Shown here piece by piece: positions 16,309 through 25,651 of a stretch of 64,000 nt of DNA (its first letter is position 1; every line of letters begins with the position of its first letter). Origin of the DNA: Mesorhizobium sp. LHD-90 (GTDB lineage: Bacteria > Pseudomonadota > Alphaproteobacteria > Rhizobiales > Rhizobiaceae); contig NZ_JAVFVV010000011.1 in NCBI RefSeq assembly GCF_030929505.1, positions 1-64,000 of the forward strand. The letters are read 5' to 3'. Under the pieces are notes generated by a model. The model was not told the origin of the DNA. It did no database searches and was given only the letters and a program-made list of their open reading frames with translations. Position numbers and translations under genes: made by a program.

Positions 16309-17280
16309 CTATTTCGCGCCGTGCGCGCGGCCTGACAGATGCGGCAGGACAAGCGAAATCGCCGCCCCAGCCAGCGCCGAGACGATCACCAGCAGATGCG
16401 TGTTGATGCCCGCCTTGGCCAGCGCGGCAAGGGTGGCCGCATCTTTGCCGGCGCCGAAGACGGCGGCGCCCGCCGCGATGCCGGCCGGATAGGTGCCGAC
16501 GCCGCCGGGCGCATGAACCGGCAGCACGGAGGACAGTTCGCCGCCCAGCGCCCCGCCGAAACAAGCCGCAAGCGGCTCGACGCCCATCAGTGCCAGCACC
16601 CAGGCCAGCACCAGAACCTTGACGCCCCAGTTCAGCACCGTCAGCGCCCAGGCGCGCGCAAAACGGCCAAGCCCACGTGGAATGCCGTCTTCGATCTGGT
16701 CGACAAGCCTGGCGAATTTTTGCGGCAGGCGTTTTCGCGCCAGGGCGATGGCTGGGTCGCGGACCGGAAAGACGACCAGCGGCAGGGCGAGAAAGACGAG
16801 CCACAGCGCCCAGGCCCACAAACGATATCCTGTTGCCGCGACAAGCCCGACGCCGGCCGCCGCCAGCAGCGCGTGCAGGTCGAGCAGCCGCAGCACCAGC
16901 AGCGCCGAGGTTCCATGCGCTAGCGGCACGCCGAATTCCGAGCGCATCAGCAGCGGAAAACTGGTCTCGCCGGTCCTCAGCGGCAGCATGATGTTGAGGA
17001 TGTTGTGGACCTGGGTGACCCGGAACAGCCAGAGAAAGCGGCCTGCGGTCTCGCGCGGAAAATAATCGTGGATGCGGTGGGCGCGCACGAAATAGGTCGC
17101 CACCAACAGGATGAGCGCCAAAAGGATCGTGCCGATGCCGACCTCTTGCCATGCGGCGAGGATCGACGGCCAACCCCAGGCCCATTGCACGAAACCGGCA
17201 TAAAGCAAGATCACCCCCACCGTCAGCAGGACGGTGCGGTTTCGTGCCAGCCAGCCGCGTTTCGCCGCGGTGTCAGCCAT
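16309..17280 (-). CDS. YbhN/lysylphosphatidylglycerol-synthase-type membrane protein
   Basis: The product is 323 residues with about eight hydrophobic segments (for example TVLLTVGVILLYAGF near residue 20 and LVVIFPV-like stretches mid-protein). It belongs to the flippase-like domain family that includes YbhN and the membrane half of MprF/LPG synthase. It lacks the soluble aminoacyl-transferase half, so it is unlikely to lysinylate lipids alone. It is divergent from a polyprenyl-phosphate-type GT2 and a GT39 protein across an 82-base gap. This suggests lipid or lipid-linked sugar movement in envelope modification. Confidence 0.8.
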   Translation of the reverse strand: MADTAAKRGWLARNRTVLLTVGVILLYAGFVQWAWGWPSILAAWQEVGIGTILLALILLVATYFVRAHRIHDYFPRETAGRFLWLFRVTQVHNILNIMLPLRTGETSFPLLMRSEFGVPLAHGTSALLVLRLLDLHALLAAAGVGLVAATGYRLWAWALWLVFLALPLVVFPVRDPAIALARKRLPQKFARLVDQIEDGIPRGLGRFARAWALTVLNWGVKVLVLAWVLALMGVEPLAACFGGALGGELSSVLPVHAPGGVGTYPAGIAAGAAVFGAGKDAATLAALAKAGINTHLLVIVSALAGAAISLVLPHLSGRAHGAK

Positions 17281-17362
17281 GCGGAAGCCCGCGATTGTCT
17301 AAAACCGGCCGCTGCTGTAACAGGGCGGCCCAAAGAAACCGGACTGTTTCCGGGGAGATACT

Positions 17363-18364
17363 GTGCTGCAAACCCAACCCTTTCCGCATTACGCCCAGGA
17401 GGCGGAAGGCGAGATCGAGCTTTCCATCCTCATCCCCCTCCATAACGAGGAGGAGAACGTCGCGCCGCTCGTCGAGCGTGTCTGCGACGCTCTTAAGGAT
17501 TTCGGCAAGCCATGGGAACTGATCATCGTCGATGATGGCTCGACCGACGACACGCTTGTCAATGCCCGCAAGGAGTTCGAGCGCGAGGGTCTCGATCTCA
17601 GGATCATCGAGTTCCAGCGCAATTTTGGCCAGGCAGCGGGCCTGCAGGCCGGCATCGACGCGGCCCGCGGCCGGCTGCTGGCGACGCTCGACGGCGACCT
17701 GCAGAACGACCCCTACGACATCTCGAAGATGATCGCCATGCTGGAGGAGCGGCAGCTCGACCTCGTCTGCGGCTGGCGCAAGAGCCGGCAGGACGGGCTG
17801 GTGCTGCGGCTGATCCCGTCCTGGATCGCCAACCGGCTGATCCGAAAGGTCACCGGCGTGAAGGTCCACGACTATGGCTGCGGGCTGAAAGTCTATCGCG
17901 CCAGGGTCATGAAGCAGATCCAGATCATGGGCGGCATGCATCGCTTCATTCCGGCCTGGATCGGCAGCGTCGTGCCGTCCTCGCGCATCGACGAAATGGT
18001 CGTCAATCATCATGCCCGCCAGTTCGGCCAGTCGAAATACGGCATCTCGCGCACCTTCCGCGTGGTGCTGGACCTGCTCTCGGTGCTGTTCTTCATGAGC
18101 TTCCGGCACCGGCCGGGCCATTTCTTCGGTACGATCGGACTGGTCTTCGGCGGCCTCAGCGGGCTGGCCTTTCTCTATCTCTTCATCGTCAAGTTTTTCC
18201 TCGGCGAGGACATCGGCACCCGGCCGATGCTGATCGTCGCGGTGATGCTGTTCATCGGCGCGGTGCAGATGGTCACCACCGGCATACTCGCCGAAATGTT
18301 GGCCCGAAATCGCGACGCGACACGCAACTACGTCGTGCGCAACAGTTACGCGCGGGACGTCTGA
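17363..18364 (+). CDS. GT2 glycosyltransferase, ArnC/RgtE-like
   Basis: The product is 333 residues, GTG start. The GT-A fold has the nucleotide-sugar loop VDDGSTDDT at about residues 56-64, the metal motif LDGDLQND, and an acceptor-region pattern typical of dolichyl/undecaprenyl-phosphate glycosyltransferases. Two C-terminal membrane helices (about 240-300) anchor it. The family makes polyprenyl-phosphate sugars such as undecaprenyl-P-L-Ara4N or dodecaprenyl-P-galacturonate. It is one base upstream of a GT39-type transferase, so it most likely makes that enzyme's donor. The sugar is inferred, not seen. Confidence 0.9.
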   Translation: MLQTQPFPHYAQEAEGEIELSILIPLHNEEENVAPLVERVCDALKDFGKPWELIIVDDGSTDDTLVNARKEFEREGLDLRIIEFQRNFGQAAGLQAGIDAARGRLLATLDGDLQNDPYDISKMIAMLEERQLDLVCGWRKSRQDGLVLRLIPSWIANRLIRKVTGVKVHDYGCGLKVYRARVMKQIQIMGGMHRFIPAWIGSVVPSSRIDEMVVNHHARQFGQSKYGISRTFRVVLDLLSVLFFMSFRHRPGHFFGTIGLVFGGLSGLAFLYLFIVKFFLGEDIGTRPMLIVAVMLFIGAVQMVTTGILAEMLARNRDATRNYVVRNSYARDV

Positions 18365-18365
18365 C

Positions 18366-19868
18366 GTGATCGAGCGTCTGGCGCGCGGCAACGGCGCCGT
18401 CTATCTGCTGCTCGCCGCCTATTTCACGGTCAACGTGATCCTGCGGCTGCTGATGCCGGCCTCGCTGGAGCTCGACGAGGGCCAGCAGATCTTCCTCGCC
18501 CAGTGGTTCGCCCTGGGCTATGACACGCAGCCGCCGTTCTACAACTGGGTGCAATACGGCGTCGTGCAGCTTCTCGGCAGCACGGTGCTGGCCGTCTCTG
18601 TTCTCAAGAACCTGATGCTGTTCTGCAGCTATCTGTTCTACGGCCTGACCGCCAGCCTGGTCATCCGCGACCGGGTGCTAGCCGTCATCGCCACGCTCGG
18701 CCTCATCACCATTCCGCAGATCGGCTTCGAGGCACAGCGCGACCTGACCCACACCGTGGCGGTGCTGCTGGCAGCCTGCATGTTCATGTATTTCTTCGTC
18801 GCGGCATTGCAGCGGCCGACCGCATTGAACTACGCCTTGGCCGGCCTTGCCATCGGCATCGGCGTGATCTCCAAATACAATTTCGTGCTGCTGCCTGGCG
18901 CGGCCGTCGCCGCCGCGATGGCCGACCGCGATCTTCGGGCGCGGCTGTTCGACCCGCGCGTCCTGCTGACGGCCCTTGTCGCGGCGGCGGTCGTGGCGCC
19001 GCACGCGCTGTGGTTCGCCGATCATGTTGGCGAAGCGACCACCCGCACCATGGGCAAACTTACCGAAGACGCGGATGGCGGGCGCCTGAAACTCATCGGC
19101 GAGGGCCTCGTGTCGCTGGCGGGCGCCGCGGCCGCCTTCGCGCTGCCGACGCTGCTGTTGTTCTGGATCGCCTTCGGCAAGGAGCTTTTCGCCGCGTGGA
19201 AAGCCGAAAGCCGGTGGACCCGCCTGATCGGGCGGATGTTCATCATCTTCGCCATGTTCCTGGTCCTGGTGGTGCTGGGCGGCGCCAGCAACATCAAGGA
19301 CCGCTGGCTGGTGCCGATCCTTTTCCTGCTGCCACTCTATCTCTGCGCCAAGCTGGAGGCCTCCGGGGCAAGCTACGAGGGCGCGGCGCGGCGCTTCGGC
19401 ATGATCGTGCTCGCCATCATGGCCGCCGTGCCGCTGGTGCTGCTGGCGCGCGCGCCGCTCGGCGGCATGCTCGGGCGCTACGAGAAGCAGAACGTGCCTT
19501 ACGGCCCGGCGATCGCGCAGATCCTGTCTTCGAACAGGGACCGGCCGGCTGTCGTGCTCACCGGCGACCAGCAGATGGCCGGCAATCTCCGGCTGCACGC
19601 CGGCGACGTCCTCGTGATGGTGCCGGATTACGATAGTCTGGCCGAACCCTACATGATCGATGCCACGCACCCGGTGCTGGTCACCTGGCGCGAACGCGGC
19701 GAAGCGGTTCCCGATATGCCGGAGGAACTGACCGCCTGGCTCGACGCACGGCACCAGCTCGATGGCGCCGCGTCAACGGTCCAGGAGGCCGCGCTTCCCT
19801 ACCACTACGGGCGCGAGGGCGACGTCTATCGCTTCAGTTACGCGTGGATCTATCCGGCGGCAAAGTGA
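18366..19868 (+). CDS. GT39-type membrane glycosyltransferase, ArnT/Rgt-like
   Basis: The product is 500 residues, GTG start. The first external loop has the acidic motif LELDEGQQIFLAQWFALGYDTQPPF (residues about 35-60), typical of ArnT/PMT/RgtA transferases that take sugar from a polyprenyl phosphate. About ten membrane helices and a periplasmic C-terminal domain follow. The preceding GT2 probably supplies the donor. In Rhizobium the comparable RgtE plus RgtA/B/C/D enzymes attach galacturonate to lipid A or LPS core; assigning that role here is inference. Confidence 0.88.
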   Translation: MIERLARGNGAVYLLLAAYFTVNVILRLLMPASLELDEGQQIFLAQWFALGYDTQPPFYNWVQYGVVQLLGSTVLAVSVLKNLMLFCSYLFYGLTASLVIRDRVLAVIATLGLITIPQIGFEAQRDLTHTVAVLLAACMFMYFFVAALQRPTALNYALAGLAIGIGVISKYNFVLLPGAAVAAAMADRDLRARLFDPRVLLTALVAAAVVAPHALWFADHVGEATTRTMGKLTEDADGGRLKLIGEGLVSLAGAAAAFALPTLLLFWIAFGKELFAAWKAESRWTRLIGRMFIIFAMFLVLVVLGGASNIKDRWLVPILFLLPLYLCAKLEASGASYEGAARRFGMIVLAIMAAVPLVLLARAPLGGMLGRYEKQNVPYGPAIAQILSSNRDRPAVVLTGDQQMAGNLRLHAGDVLVMVPDYDSLAEPYMIDATHPVLVTWRERGEAVPDMPEELTAWLDARHQLDGAASTVQEAALPYHYGREGDVYRFSYAWIYPAAK

Positions 19869-19886
19869 GCCCGGCCGAGAGCAACT

Positions 19887-20507
19887 TCAGTAAAGATAAA
19901 ACAGCACCGGTATGAGCCCTGCTTCCTGGCCCGACTCGATCAGTTCGAAACAAGGGATCGAGATCAGAAAGACCAGTCCGTCTCGCAGCGTGTGATTGAA
20001 GATACGCGGGCTGAAGGTGACTTCGGCCTGGTCCCTGAACAGCCGCGGATTGGGCAAGAAGCGGGGCACGCGCTGGAGATAGGCTTCGTAAGGCGCTCCG
20101 AACAGGGCTTTCAGATGGGCTTCCTCCCGAAGCGCCACGATATAGAAAGCCGTGGCGCACAACATGGCGGCGGCCACGGCTACCGTGATGCTTCCGGTCT
20201 GTGTGCCGACGCCGGCCGCCGCAATCGTAGAGAAGAAGTAAAGCGGATTGCGGACCATCGAATAGGGGCCGGCGGTCACGATCTCGGCGGACTTGCGCCC
20301 GCCGATGTATAGTACCGACCACAGCCGTCCGCCGATGCCGATCAGGATCAGCACCAGACCATGCGCTTCAATGCGCTCATGCGTGAGTTCGCTGTGCGGC
20401 GAGCCGCTGAACACAAGAAGCAAGCAGAGCAGGCCGATCGCAACCGCCAGAACGAGACGCCGCGACGCCTGGTAGCGCGCCATCGCAGCCTTGCGGTCCG
20501 TTCCCAT
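19887..20507 (-). CDS. isoprenylcysteine-methyltransferase-like (ICMT/PEMT fold) membrane protein
   Basis: The product is 206 residues with about four membrane helices. The methyltransferase signature is present: GPYSMVRNPLY at about 92-102 (the Arg-x-Pro-x-Tyr type core) and REEAHLKALFGAPYEAYLQRVPRFLP at about 136-160, including the E-E pair. Such proteins bind S-adenosylmethionine in the membrane and methylate lipids or small hydrophobic acceptors; no prenylated protein partner is expected in bacteria. It is convergent with the GT39 gene and 58 bases upstream of the infC end. Confidence 0.82.
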   Translation of the reverse strand: MGTDRKAAMARYQASRRLVLAVAIGLLCLLLVFSGSPHSELTHERIEAHGLVLILIGIGGRLWSVLYIGGRKSAEIVTAGPYSMVRNPLYFFSTIAAAGVGTQTGSITVAVAAAMLCATAFYIVALREEAHLKALFGAPYEAYLQRVPRFLPNPRLFRDQAEVTFSPRIFNHTLRDGLVFLISIPCFELIESGQEAGLIPVLFYLY

Positions 20508-20521
20508 GCGATCCTCGATGC

Positions 20522-20553
20522 CAGAGCGTTTCCGAAACGAGCGGCACGCTCTG
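20522..20553. other. hairpin between the ICMT-like gene and infC
   Basis: CAGAGCGT (20522-20529) pairs with ACGCTCTG (20546-20553), with a smaller GTTT-CCG-AAAC hairpin inside the loop. It may end the infC message or be a short dispersed repeat; no clear T-run follows. Confidence 0.35.
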
Positions 20554-20565
20554 TCGGCATCTTGG

Positions 20566-21102
20566 CTATTTCGGGGCGAGCACCATCATCATCTGGCGGC
20601 CTTCGAGCTTCGGCTCGGCCTCGACCTTGGCGATGGTGGCGACTTCCTCGCGGACCTTGTTGAGGAGTTGCATGCCAAGCTCCATATGCGCCATCTCGCG
20701 ACCGCGGAAGCGCAATGTGAGCTTGACCTTGTCGCCTTCCTCGAAGAATCGGCGCACCGCCCTCATCTTCACCTCGTAGTCGTGGATGTCGATGTTGGGG
20801 CGCATCTTGATCTCTTTGATCTCGATGACCTTCTGGTGCTTGCGGGCTTCGGCCGCCTTCTTCTGGTTGGCGTATTTCAGCTTGCCGAGATCGAGAATCT
20901 TGACGACCGGCGGCGTGGCGTTGGGCGATATCTCGACGAGATCGAGGCCGGCTTCCTCGGCCATCAGGAGGGCGTCGTTGATCGAAACGTCGCCGTGGTT
21001 CTTGCCTTCTGCGTCGATGAGCTGGACCCGCGGAACGCGGATATCCCTGTTGGAGCGGGGCCCTTCCTTGACGGGCGCGCCGGCCTTGAATGGTCTGCGA
21101 AT
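20566..21102 (-). CDS. infC: translation initiation factor IF-3, probable ATT start
   Basis: The product is 178 residues. The N-domain ([20 protein letters not shown]) and the C-domain ([26 protein letters not shown]) are intact and standard for IF-3, which keeps 30S subunits apart and checks the initiator tRNA. I place the start at the ATT at 21102 because the conserved protein begins there (IRRPFKAG, read as Met) and AAGGAG lies nine bases upstream (21112-21117). The ATG-type start at 21183 would add 27 residues not seen in the family. In other bacteria infC starts at AUU or another rare codon, so IF-3 limits its own synthesis; this gene fits that rule. Confidence 0.95.
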   Translation of the reverse strand: MRRPFKAGAPVKEGPRSNRDIRVPRVQLIDAEGKNHGDVSINDALLMAEEAGLDLVEISPNATPPVVKILDLGKLKYANQKKAAEARKHQKVIEIKEIKMRPNIDIHDYEVKMRAVRRFFEEGDKVKLTLRFRGREMAHMELGMQLLNKVREEVATIAKVEAEPKLEGRQMMMVLAPK

Positions 21103-21293
21103 GGTCGTGGTCTCCTTGAACCGTTGAACCTTTGTGCGGTCGAGCCGCCTATGTCGGCGGCCCGCGGCGCGAGTCAATAGCATGGGCGCAGAAATAAATC
21201 ACCAGCCCGCGAACCAACCTTGGCGGGAAACTGGCCCTTTGCGCAGGCGCGGCACTGTGCGACAAGCCGTTTCCCCGAAAGTCTTCGAGCGCC

Positions 21294-22070
21294 ATGACTG
21301 AAATTGCTCCCGATCACCTCGACGTCGACGGCGTGCCGATCGCCTTCCGCCGCCGCGCGGGACGCCAGCCGGGCGTCGTGTGGCTCGGCGGCTACCGTTC
21401 CGACATGCTGGGCACGAAAGCCGCGGCGTTGGACGGCTGGGCCGAGAAATCCGGTCACGCCTGCCTGCGCCACGACTATTCCGGCCATGGCGAATCCGGC
21501 GGCGCCTTCACCGACGGCACGATTTCTTCGTGGCTGGCTCAAAGCCTGGCCGTATTCCGGCGCCGTTCCGAGGGGCCGCAGGTGCTGGTCGGCTCCTCCA
21601 TGGGCGCGTGGATCGCGCTGCGCCTGGTGCAGGAACTGGCGAAGGCCGGCGAAAGCGCGCGGGTCGGTGGCATGGTGCTGATCGCGCCGGCGCCGGATTT
21701 CACCGCCGAACTCGTCGAGCCAGACCTGACAAAGGCTCAAAGGCGCGATCTGGACAAGAAGGGTTTTTTCGAAACTCCGTCCGAATATTCGGGCGAGCCC
21801 AGCATTTTCACCCGCGCGCTGATCGAGGACGGGCGCAACAATCGCGTGCTGACCGGGCCGCTCGACACGTTCTGCCCGGTGCATGTCATCCAGGGCATGC
21901 GCGACCCCGACGTGCCCTACCAGCATGCGCTGAAACTGGTCGGGCTGCTGCCCGCCGACGACGTGACTTTGTCGCTGGTGCCGGACGGAGACCACCGGCT
22001 GTCGCGACCGCAGGACATCGAGATGATCCTTGCCGCCGTCGAGGCGATGGTCCGACAGGCGGAGCACTAG
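21294..22070 (+). CDS. alpha/beta hydrolase, ABHD10-like
   Basis: The product is 258 residues with the hydrolase triad in order: nucleophile S102 in GSSMG, acid D206 in GMRDPDVP, and base H234 in DGDHRLSR. The oxyanion loop is near WLGGYRSDM. The closest type I recognise is the ABHD10/esterase-thioesterase group, cytoplasmic in bacteria. The substrate is not predictable. It is divergent from infC, and the BenE-like gene starts five bases after its stop codon. Confidence 0.88.
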   Translation: MTEIAPDHLDVDGVPIAFRRRAGRQPGVVWLGGYRSDMLGTKAAALDGWAEKSGHACLRHDYSGHGESGGAFTDGTISSWLAQSLAVFRRRSEGPQVLVGSSMGAWIALRLVQELAKAGESARVGGMVLIAPAPDFTAELVEPDLTKAQRRDLDKKGFFETPSEYSGEPSIFTRALIEDGRNNRVLTGPLDTFCPVHVIQGMRDPDVPYQHALKLVGLLPADDVTLSLVPDGDHRLSRPQDIEMILAAVEAMVRQAEH

Positions 22071-22074
22071 CCCC

Positions 22075-23217
22075 ATGCGCCTGTCGATTCCGGCCTCGGC
22101 CTTCGTCGCGGCGGTCGTCGGCTTCGGCGGCACGCTGGCGCTGATCATCGCGGCCGCCGACGCTGTCGGCGCCTCGCGCGAGCAGACCGCCAGCATGGTG
22201 ACGGCGCTGTGCATCGCCATGGCGGTGGAATCGCTGTGGCTGTCGTGGCGCACGAAGATGCCGGTGATTTCCGCCTGGTCGACGCCGGGCGCGGCGCTGG
22301 TCGGCGCCAGCAGCGGCTTTTCCATCAACGAGGCGGTGGGCGCCTTCCTGGTGGCAGGCGTGCTGCTGGTCGCCACCGGCCTGTTCAAGCCGCTGACGCG
22401 GCTGATCTCGAGAATCCCCGCTTCGGTGGCGTCGGGCATGCTGGCCGGCATCGTCGTCACCTTCGTCATCAATGCGGCCAAGACGGTTCCGGGCGATCCG
22501 CTGCTGATCCTGCCGCTGATCGCCGCCTTCTTCATCGTCCGTCTGTTCAATCCGGCGCTGTCGGTGCTGGCGGTGCTGATCGGCGGCGGCGTACTGGCGG
22601 TGGCGCTCGGCCGCGTCGGCGCGATGCCGGCGCTGGAGATGTCGACGCTTGTGGTGACCGTGCCGAAATTCACGCTCACCTCGGTGATCGGCCTGGCGCT
22701 GCCGCTCTATCTTGTCACCATGGCCTCGCAGAACCTGTCCGGCCTCGCCGTGCTCAAGGCCGCCGGCTACCACCCGGAGCCGGGTCCGCTGATCGCCGTC
22801 ACCGGGCTGGTTTCGGTGCTGACGGCGCCGTTCAACGCGCTGACCAGCAATCTTGCCGCCATCTCGGCGGCGATCTGCACGGGACCGGACGTGCATCCCG
22901 ACCCTGCCGAGCGCTGGAAGACCGGCCCGTTCTATGCACTGGCCTATGTCGTCTTCGCGCTGTTCGGCGCCTCGCTGGTCGCCGTCTTCGCCGTGCTGCC
23001 CCCGTCGCTGATCATGCTGGTGGCCGGTCTCGGCCTGCTCGGCGCGCTCGCCAATGCGCTCGCCATCGCGCTCAAGGACGACAAGGAACGTATTGCCGCG
23101 ACGGTGACTTTTGCCGTCACGGCATCCGGCCTGACGCTGTTCGGCGTCGGCGCCGCCTTCTGGGGGCTTGTCGCCGGCCTGATCGTGCTTTTCCTCGATC
23201 GGCTAAAATTCCGATAG
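22075..23217 (+). CDS. BenE family benzoate/proton symporter-like transporter
   Basis: The product is 380 residues, almost entirely hydrophobic with 11-12 helices. It shows BenE-type motifs: the WSTPGAALVGAS segment and the NLSGLAVLKAAGY and FNALTSNLAAISAAICTGPDVHPDP blocks. The family belongs to the NAT/SulP-like UraA fold and is named for benzoate uptake, but no aromatic catabolic gene is near, so the substrate is open. The ATG at 22075 was chosen because the upstream extension overlaps the hydrolase gene and is not hydrophobic. Confidence 0.9.
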   Translation: MRLSIPASAFVAAVVGFGGTLALIIAAADAVGASREQTASMVTALCIAMAVESLWLSWRTKMPVISAWSTPGAALVGASSGFSINEAVGAFLVAGVLLVATGLFKPLTRLISRIPASVASGMLAGIVVTFVINAAKTVPGDPLLILPLIAAFFIVRLFNPALSVLAVLIGGGVLAVALGRVGAMPALEMSTLVVTVPKFTLTSVIGLALPLYLVTMASQNLSGLAVLKAAGYHPEPGPLIAVTGLVSVLTAPFNALTSNLAAISAAICTGPDVHPDPAERWKTGPFYALAYVVFALFGASLVAVFAVLPPSLIMLVAGLGLLGALANALAIALKDDKERIAATVTFAVTASGLTLFGVGAAFWGLVAGLIVLFLDRLKFR

Positions 23218-23331
23218 GTTTTTCAAGCTCTTGTCCGGTTTTGGGCGAGGATGTCTTGAAGCCGGGTTTTCCCCTTACCATCTCGAATCCGAGCAGCCGG
23301 CCCGGCTGCCCAACCGAAGGAACGGGAGAAG

Positions 23332-23802
23332 ATGAACACGACCGCCTTGATCCGTCCGGCCTGGACGCCCGCGACCATCGCGCTGATGGTTATCGGCTTC
23401 ATGGTGTTCTGGCCGCTTGGACTTGCAATGCTCGCATACATCATCTGGGGCGACCGGCTCGAAGGTTTCAAGCGCGACGCCAATCGCGCCACGGACGGGA
23501 TTTTCGCCGGCTGCCGCCGCGGAGCCGACAAGGCCCACCGCTGGGGCCACGGCTCCAGCCGCACCGGCAACGTCGCCTTCGACGACTGGCGCGAAAAGGA
23601 ACTCGAGCGCCTCGCCGAGGAACGCCGCAAGCTCGACGAAACGCTGACGGAGTTCGACGAATACATGCGCGAACTGCGCCGCGCCAAGGACCAGGATGAG
23701 TTCGACCGCTTCATGGCGAACCGCTCGCGCTCCACGCCGGCGAAGACCGACGACGACAAGTCGAAGAAAGGCCCGTCGGGCCTGCTCGACGACGTCGGAT
23801 AA
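23332..23802 (+). CDS. DUF2852 protein
   Basis: The product is 156 residues. One or two helices near residues 15-42 (ATIALMVIGFMVFWPLGLAML) anchor it. They are followed by a charged coiled region (EKELERLAEERRKLDETL) and the family motif FDEYMRELRRAKDQDEFDRFM. DUF2852 is found mainly in alphaproteobacteria and has no assigned function. A perfect terminator follows at 23836-23862. Confidence 0.9.
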   Translation: MNTTALIRPAWTPATIALMVIGFMVFWPLGLAMLAYIIWGDRLEGFKRDANRATDGIFAGCRRGADKAHRWGHGSSRTGNVAFDDWREKELERLAEERRKLDETLTEFDEYMRELRRAKDQDEFDRFMANRSRSTPAKTDDDKSKKGPSGLLDDVG

Positions 23803-23835
23803 AAGCCTGAACAGCCTTCCGGCTGATCCCTGCGG

Positions 23836-23862
23836 ATCGGCGCCGCCCTTCGCGGCGCCGAT
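23836..23862 (+). terminator. Rho-independent terminator after the DUF2852 gene
   Basis: A perfect 11-bp stem (ATCGGCGCCGC at 23836-23846 and its complement at 23852-23862) with a CCTTC loop is followed by TCCGTTTTCTG. It lies 33 bases after the stop codon. Confidence 0.85.
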
Positions 23863-23923
23863 TCCGTTTTCTGCTTTCCGATATTTTTCTGCCTCTTTAT
23901 TTCCCCGCCCGAGGATGCATCCG

Positions 23924-24754
23924 ATGACCAAAGTTCCCGCGATCACCTTCAACGACGGCAAGAGCATCCCCCAGATAGGGCTCGGCGTCTGGCAGACGCC
24001 TGACGAGGTGGCCGACTCGGCCGTCGCCGCCGCGCTCGGCGCGGGCTATCGCCACGTCGACACCGCGGCGATCTACGGCAACGAGCGCGGCGTGGCCCGC
24101 GGCATCTCCCAGTCGGGCGTCGCGCGCGCGGACGTGTTCGTCACCACAAAACTCTGGAACGCCGACCAGGGTTTCGACAGCGCGCTGCGCGCCTTCGACA
24201 AGAGCCTCGAACGCCTCGGCACGGATTACATCGACCTCTATCTGATCCACTGGCCGTCGCCGCAGCGCAACGCCTATGCCGATAGCTGGAAGGCGCTGGT
24301 GCGGCTCAAGGAAGAGGGCCGCGCCCGTTCCATCGGCGTCTCGAACTTCCAGCCCGAACACCTCCAGCGCATCGTCGACGAGACCGGCGTCTCCCCGGCG
24401 CTCAACCAGATCGAACTGCACCCCCGCTTCCAGCAGAGGGATTTGCGCGCCGCCCACGAAAAGCTCGGCGTCGCCACCGAATCCTGGAGCCCGCTCGGCA
24501 GCGGCCGGCTGCTCGGCGACGCGGCCATCGGCAAGATCGCCTCGAAACATGGCCGCTCGCTGGCCCAGGTCATCATCCGCTGGCACCTGCAGCAGGGTCT
24601 TATCGTCATCCCGAAATCGGTGACGGCCGCGCGCATCGTGGAAAATTTCGACGTCTTCGACTTCACGCTCGACGCAGAAGACATGGCGGCTTTTGCCGCG
24701 CTCGACAGCGAGAACGGCCGCACCGGACCGAACCCGCTGACCACCACCTTCTGA
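23924..24754 (+). CDS. aldo/keto reductase
   Basis: The product is 276 residues. The catalytic tetrad is complete: D46, Y51, K76 and H109, with the strand DYIDLYLIHWP. The C-terminal NADPH region contains IPKSVTAARI. It reduces aldehydes or ketones (2,5-diketo-gluconate reductase-like subgroup). The ATG at 23924 is preferred over 23915 because GAGG lies nine bases upstream. Confidence 0.95.
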   Translation: MTKVPAITFNDGKSIPQIGLGVWQTPDEVADSAVAAALGAGYRHVDTAAIYGNERGVARGISQSGVARADVFVTTKLWNADQGFDSALRAFDKSLERLGTDYIDLYLIHWPSPQRNAYADSWKALVRLKEEGRARSIGVSNFQPEHLQRIVDETGVSPALNQIELHPRFQQRDLRAAHEKLGVATESWSPLGSGRLLGDAAIGKIASKHGRSLAQVIIRWHLQQGLIVIPKSVTAARIVENFDVFDFTLDAEDMAAFAALDSENGRTGPNPLTTTF

Positions 24755-24824
24755 GACGCGCTTCCGGGCGGACGTAACCATCGATTTCAGGCGCAATGAC
24801 GAAAGAATCACGTATCGTCCGCCG

Positions 24825-25583
24825 ATGCCTTTCGGTTTTTTGAAACCCAAGCCGCCCCGTCCCGCCGCGCCCGCCGAGTTGCGGGTGCACGACGTCGCCG
24901 GCCGGCAACTGCCGCTGCGTATCGTCGAGAACGACCGGGCGCGCCGGCTGACGCTGCGCATCGACGCCGGCGGACAGGGCCTGCGCGTCACCGTGCCGCC
25001 GGGACTGGCGCGCGGCGAGGTCGAGCGGTTCCTGACCCGCCACCAGGGCTGGCTGGAACAGAAACTGGCAAAAGTGCCGGAAAAACCGCAGGTGCGGCCC
25101 GGCATCAAGATTCCCGTGCGCGGCGTACCCCACCTGATCGTTCACGAACCGGCGGCGCGCGGCACGGTCGTGGTCCGCCAAGGTCTTGACGATCCGGAAA
25201 TCGCCGTCTTCGGCGACCGCCGCCATCTGGCGCGCCGGCTTGCGGATTTCCTGAAACGCGAGGCGAAGAAGGAAATCGAGGTGCTGGTCGAAAAACACAC
25301 GTCCACTGTCGGGCGCAAGGCAAAAACGATCCGCTTCAAGGACACATCGAGCCGCTGGGGCTCCTGCACGGCGGACGGAAACCTTTCCTTCTCCTGGCGC
25401 ATCATGATGGCGCCAAAACCGGTGATCGACTACCTCGTCGCGCACGAAGTGGCGCATCTCAAGGAGATGAACCACGGCCCGAAATTCTGGAAGCTGTGCG
25501 AAGAGCTTTGCCCGGACACCGAGCGCTGCAAGGCCTGGCTGAAGAAGAACGGCAGCGCCCTTCAGGCGATCGGATTCGAGTGA
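24825..25583 (+). CDS. YgjP/SprT-like zinc metallopeptidase (DUF45)
   Basis: The product is 252 residues. The zinc site is HEVAH at 207-211 with a third ligand H217 (HEVAHLKEMNH), preceded by the family motif SRWGSC at 176-181. Members are predicted gluzincin-type metal-dependent hydrolases; a physiological target is not established. No signal peptide is present. It lies 70 bases after the aldo/keto reductase gene. Confidence 0.93.
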   Translation: MPFGFLKPKPPRPAAPAELRVHDVAGRQLPLRIVENDRARRLTLRIDAGGQGLRVTVPPGLARGEVERFLTRHQGWLEQKLAKVPEKPQVRPGIKIPVRGVPHLIVHEPAARGTVVVRQGLDDPEIAVFGDRRHLARRLADFLKREAKKEIEVLVEKHTSTVGRKAKTIRFKDTSSRWGSCTADGNLSFSWRIMMAPKPVIDYLVAHEVAHLKEMNHGPKFWKLCEELCPDTERCKAWLKKNGSALQAIGFE

Positions 25584-25651
25584 GCGGTTTGTTTTGAATC
25601 GTGGTCTTCTGCAAGCTCCTCGGACATGTCATAAGCCATCAATCGCTCAGA

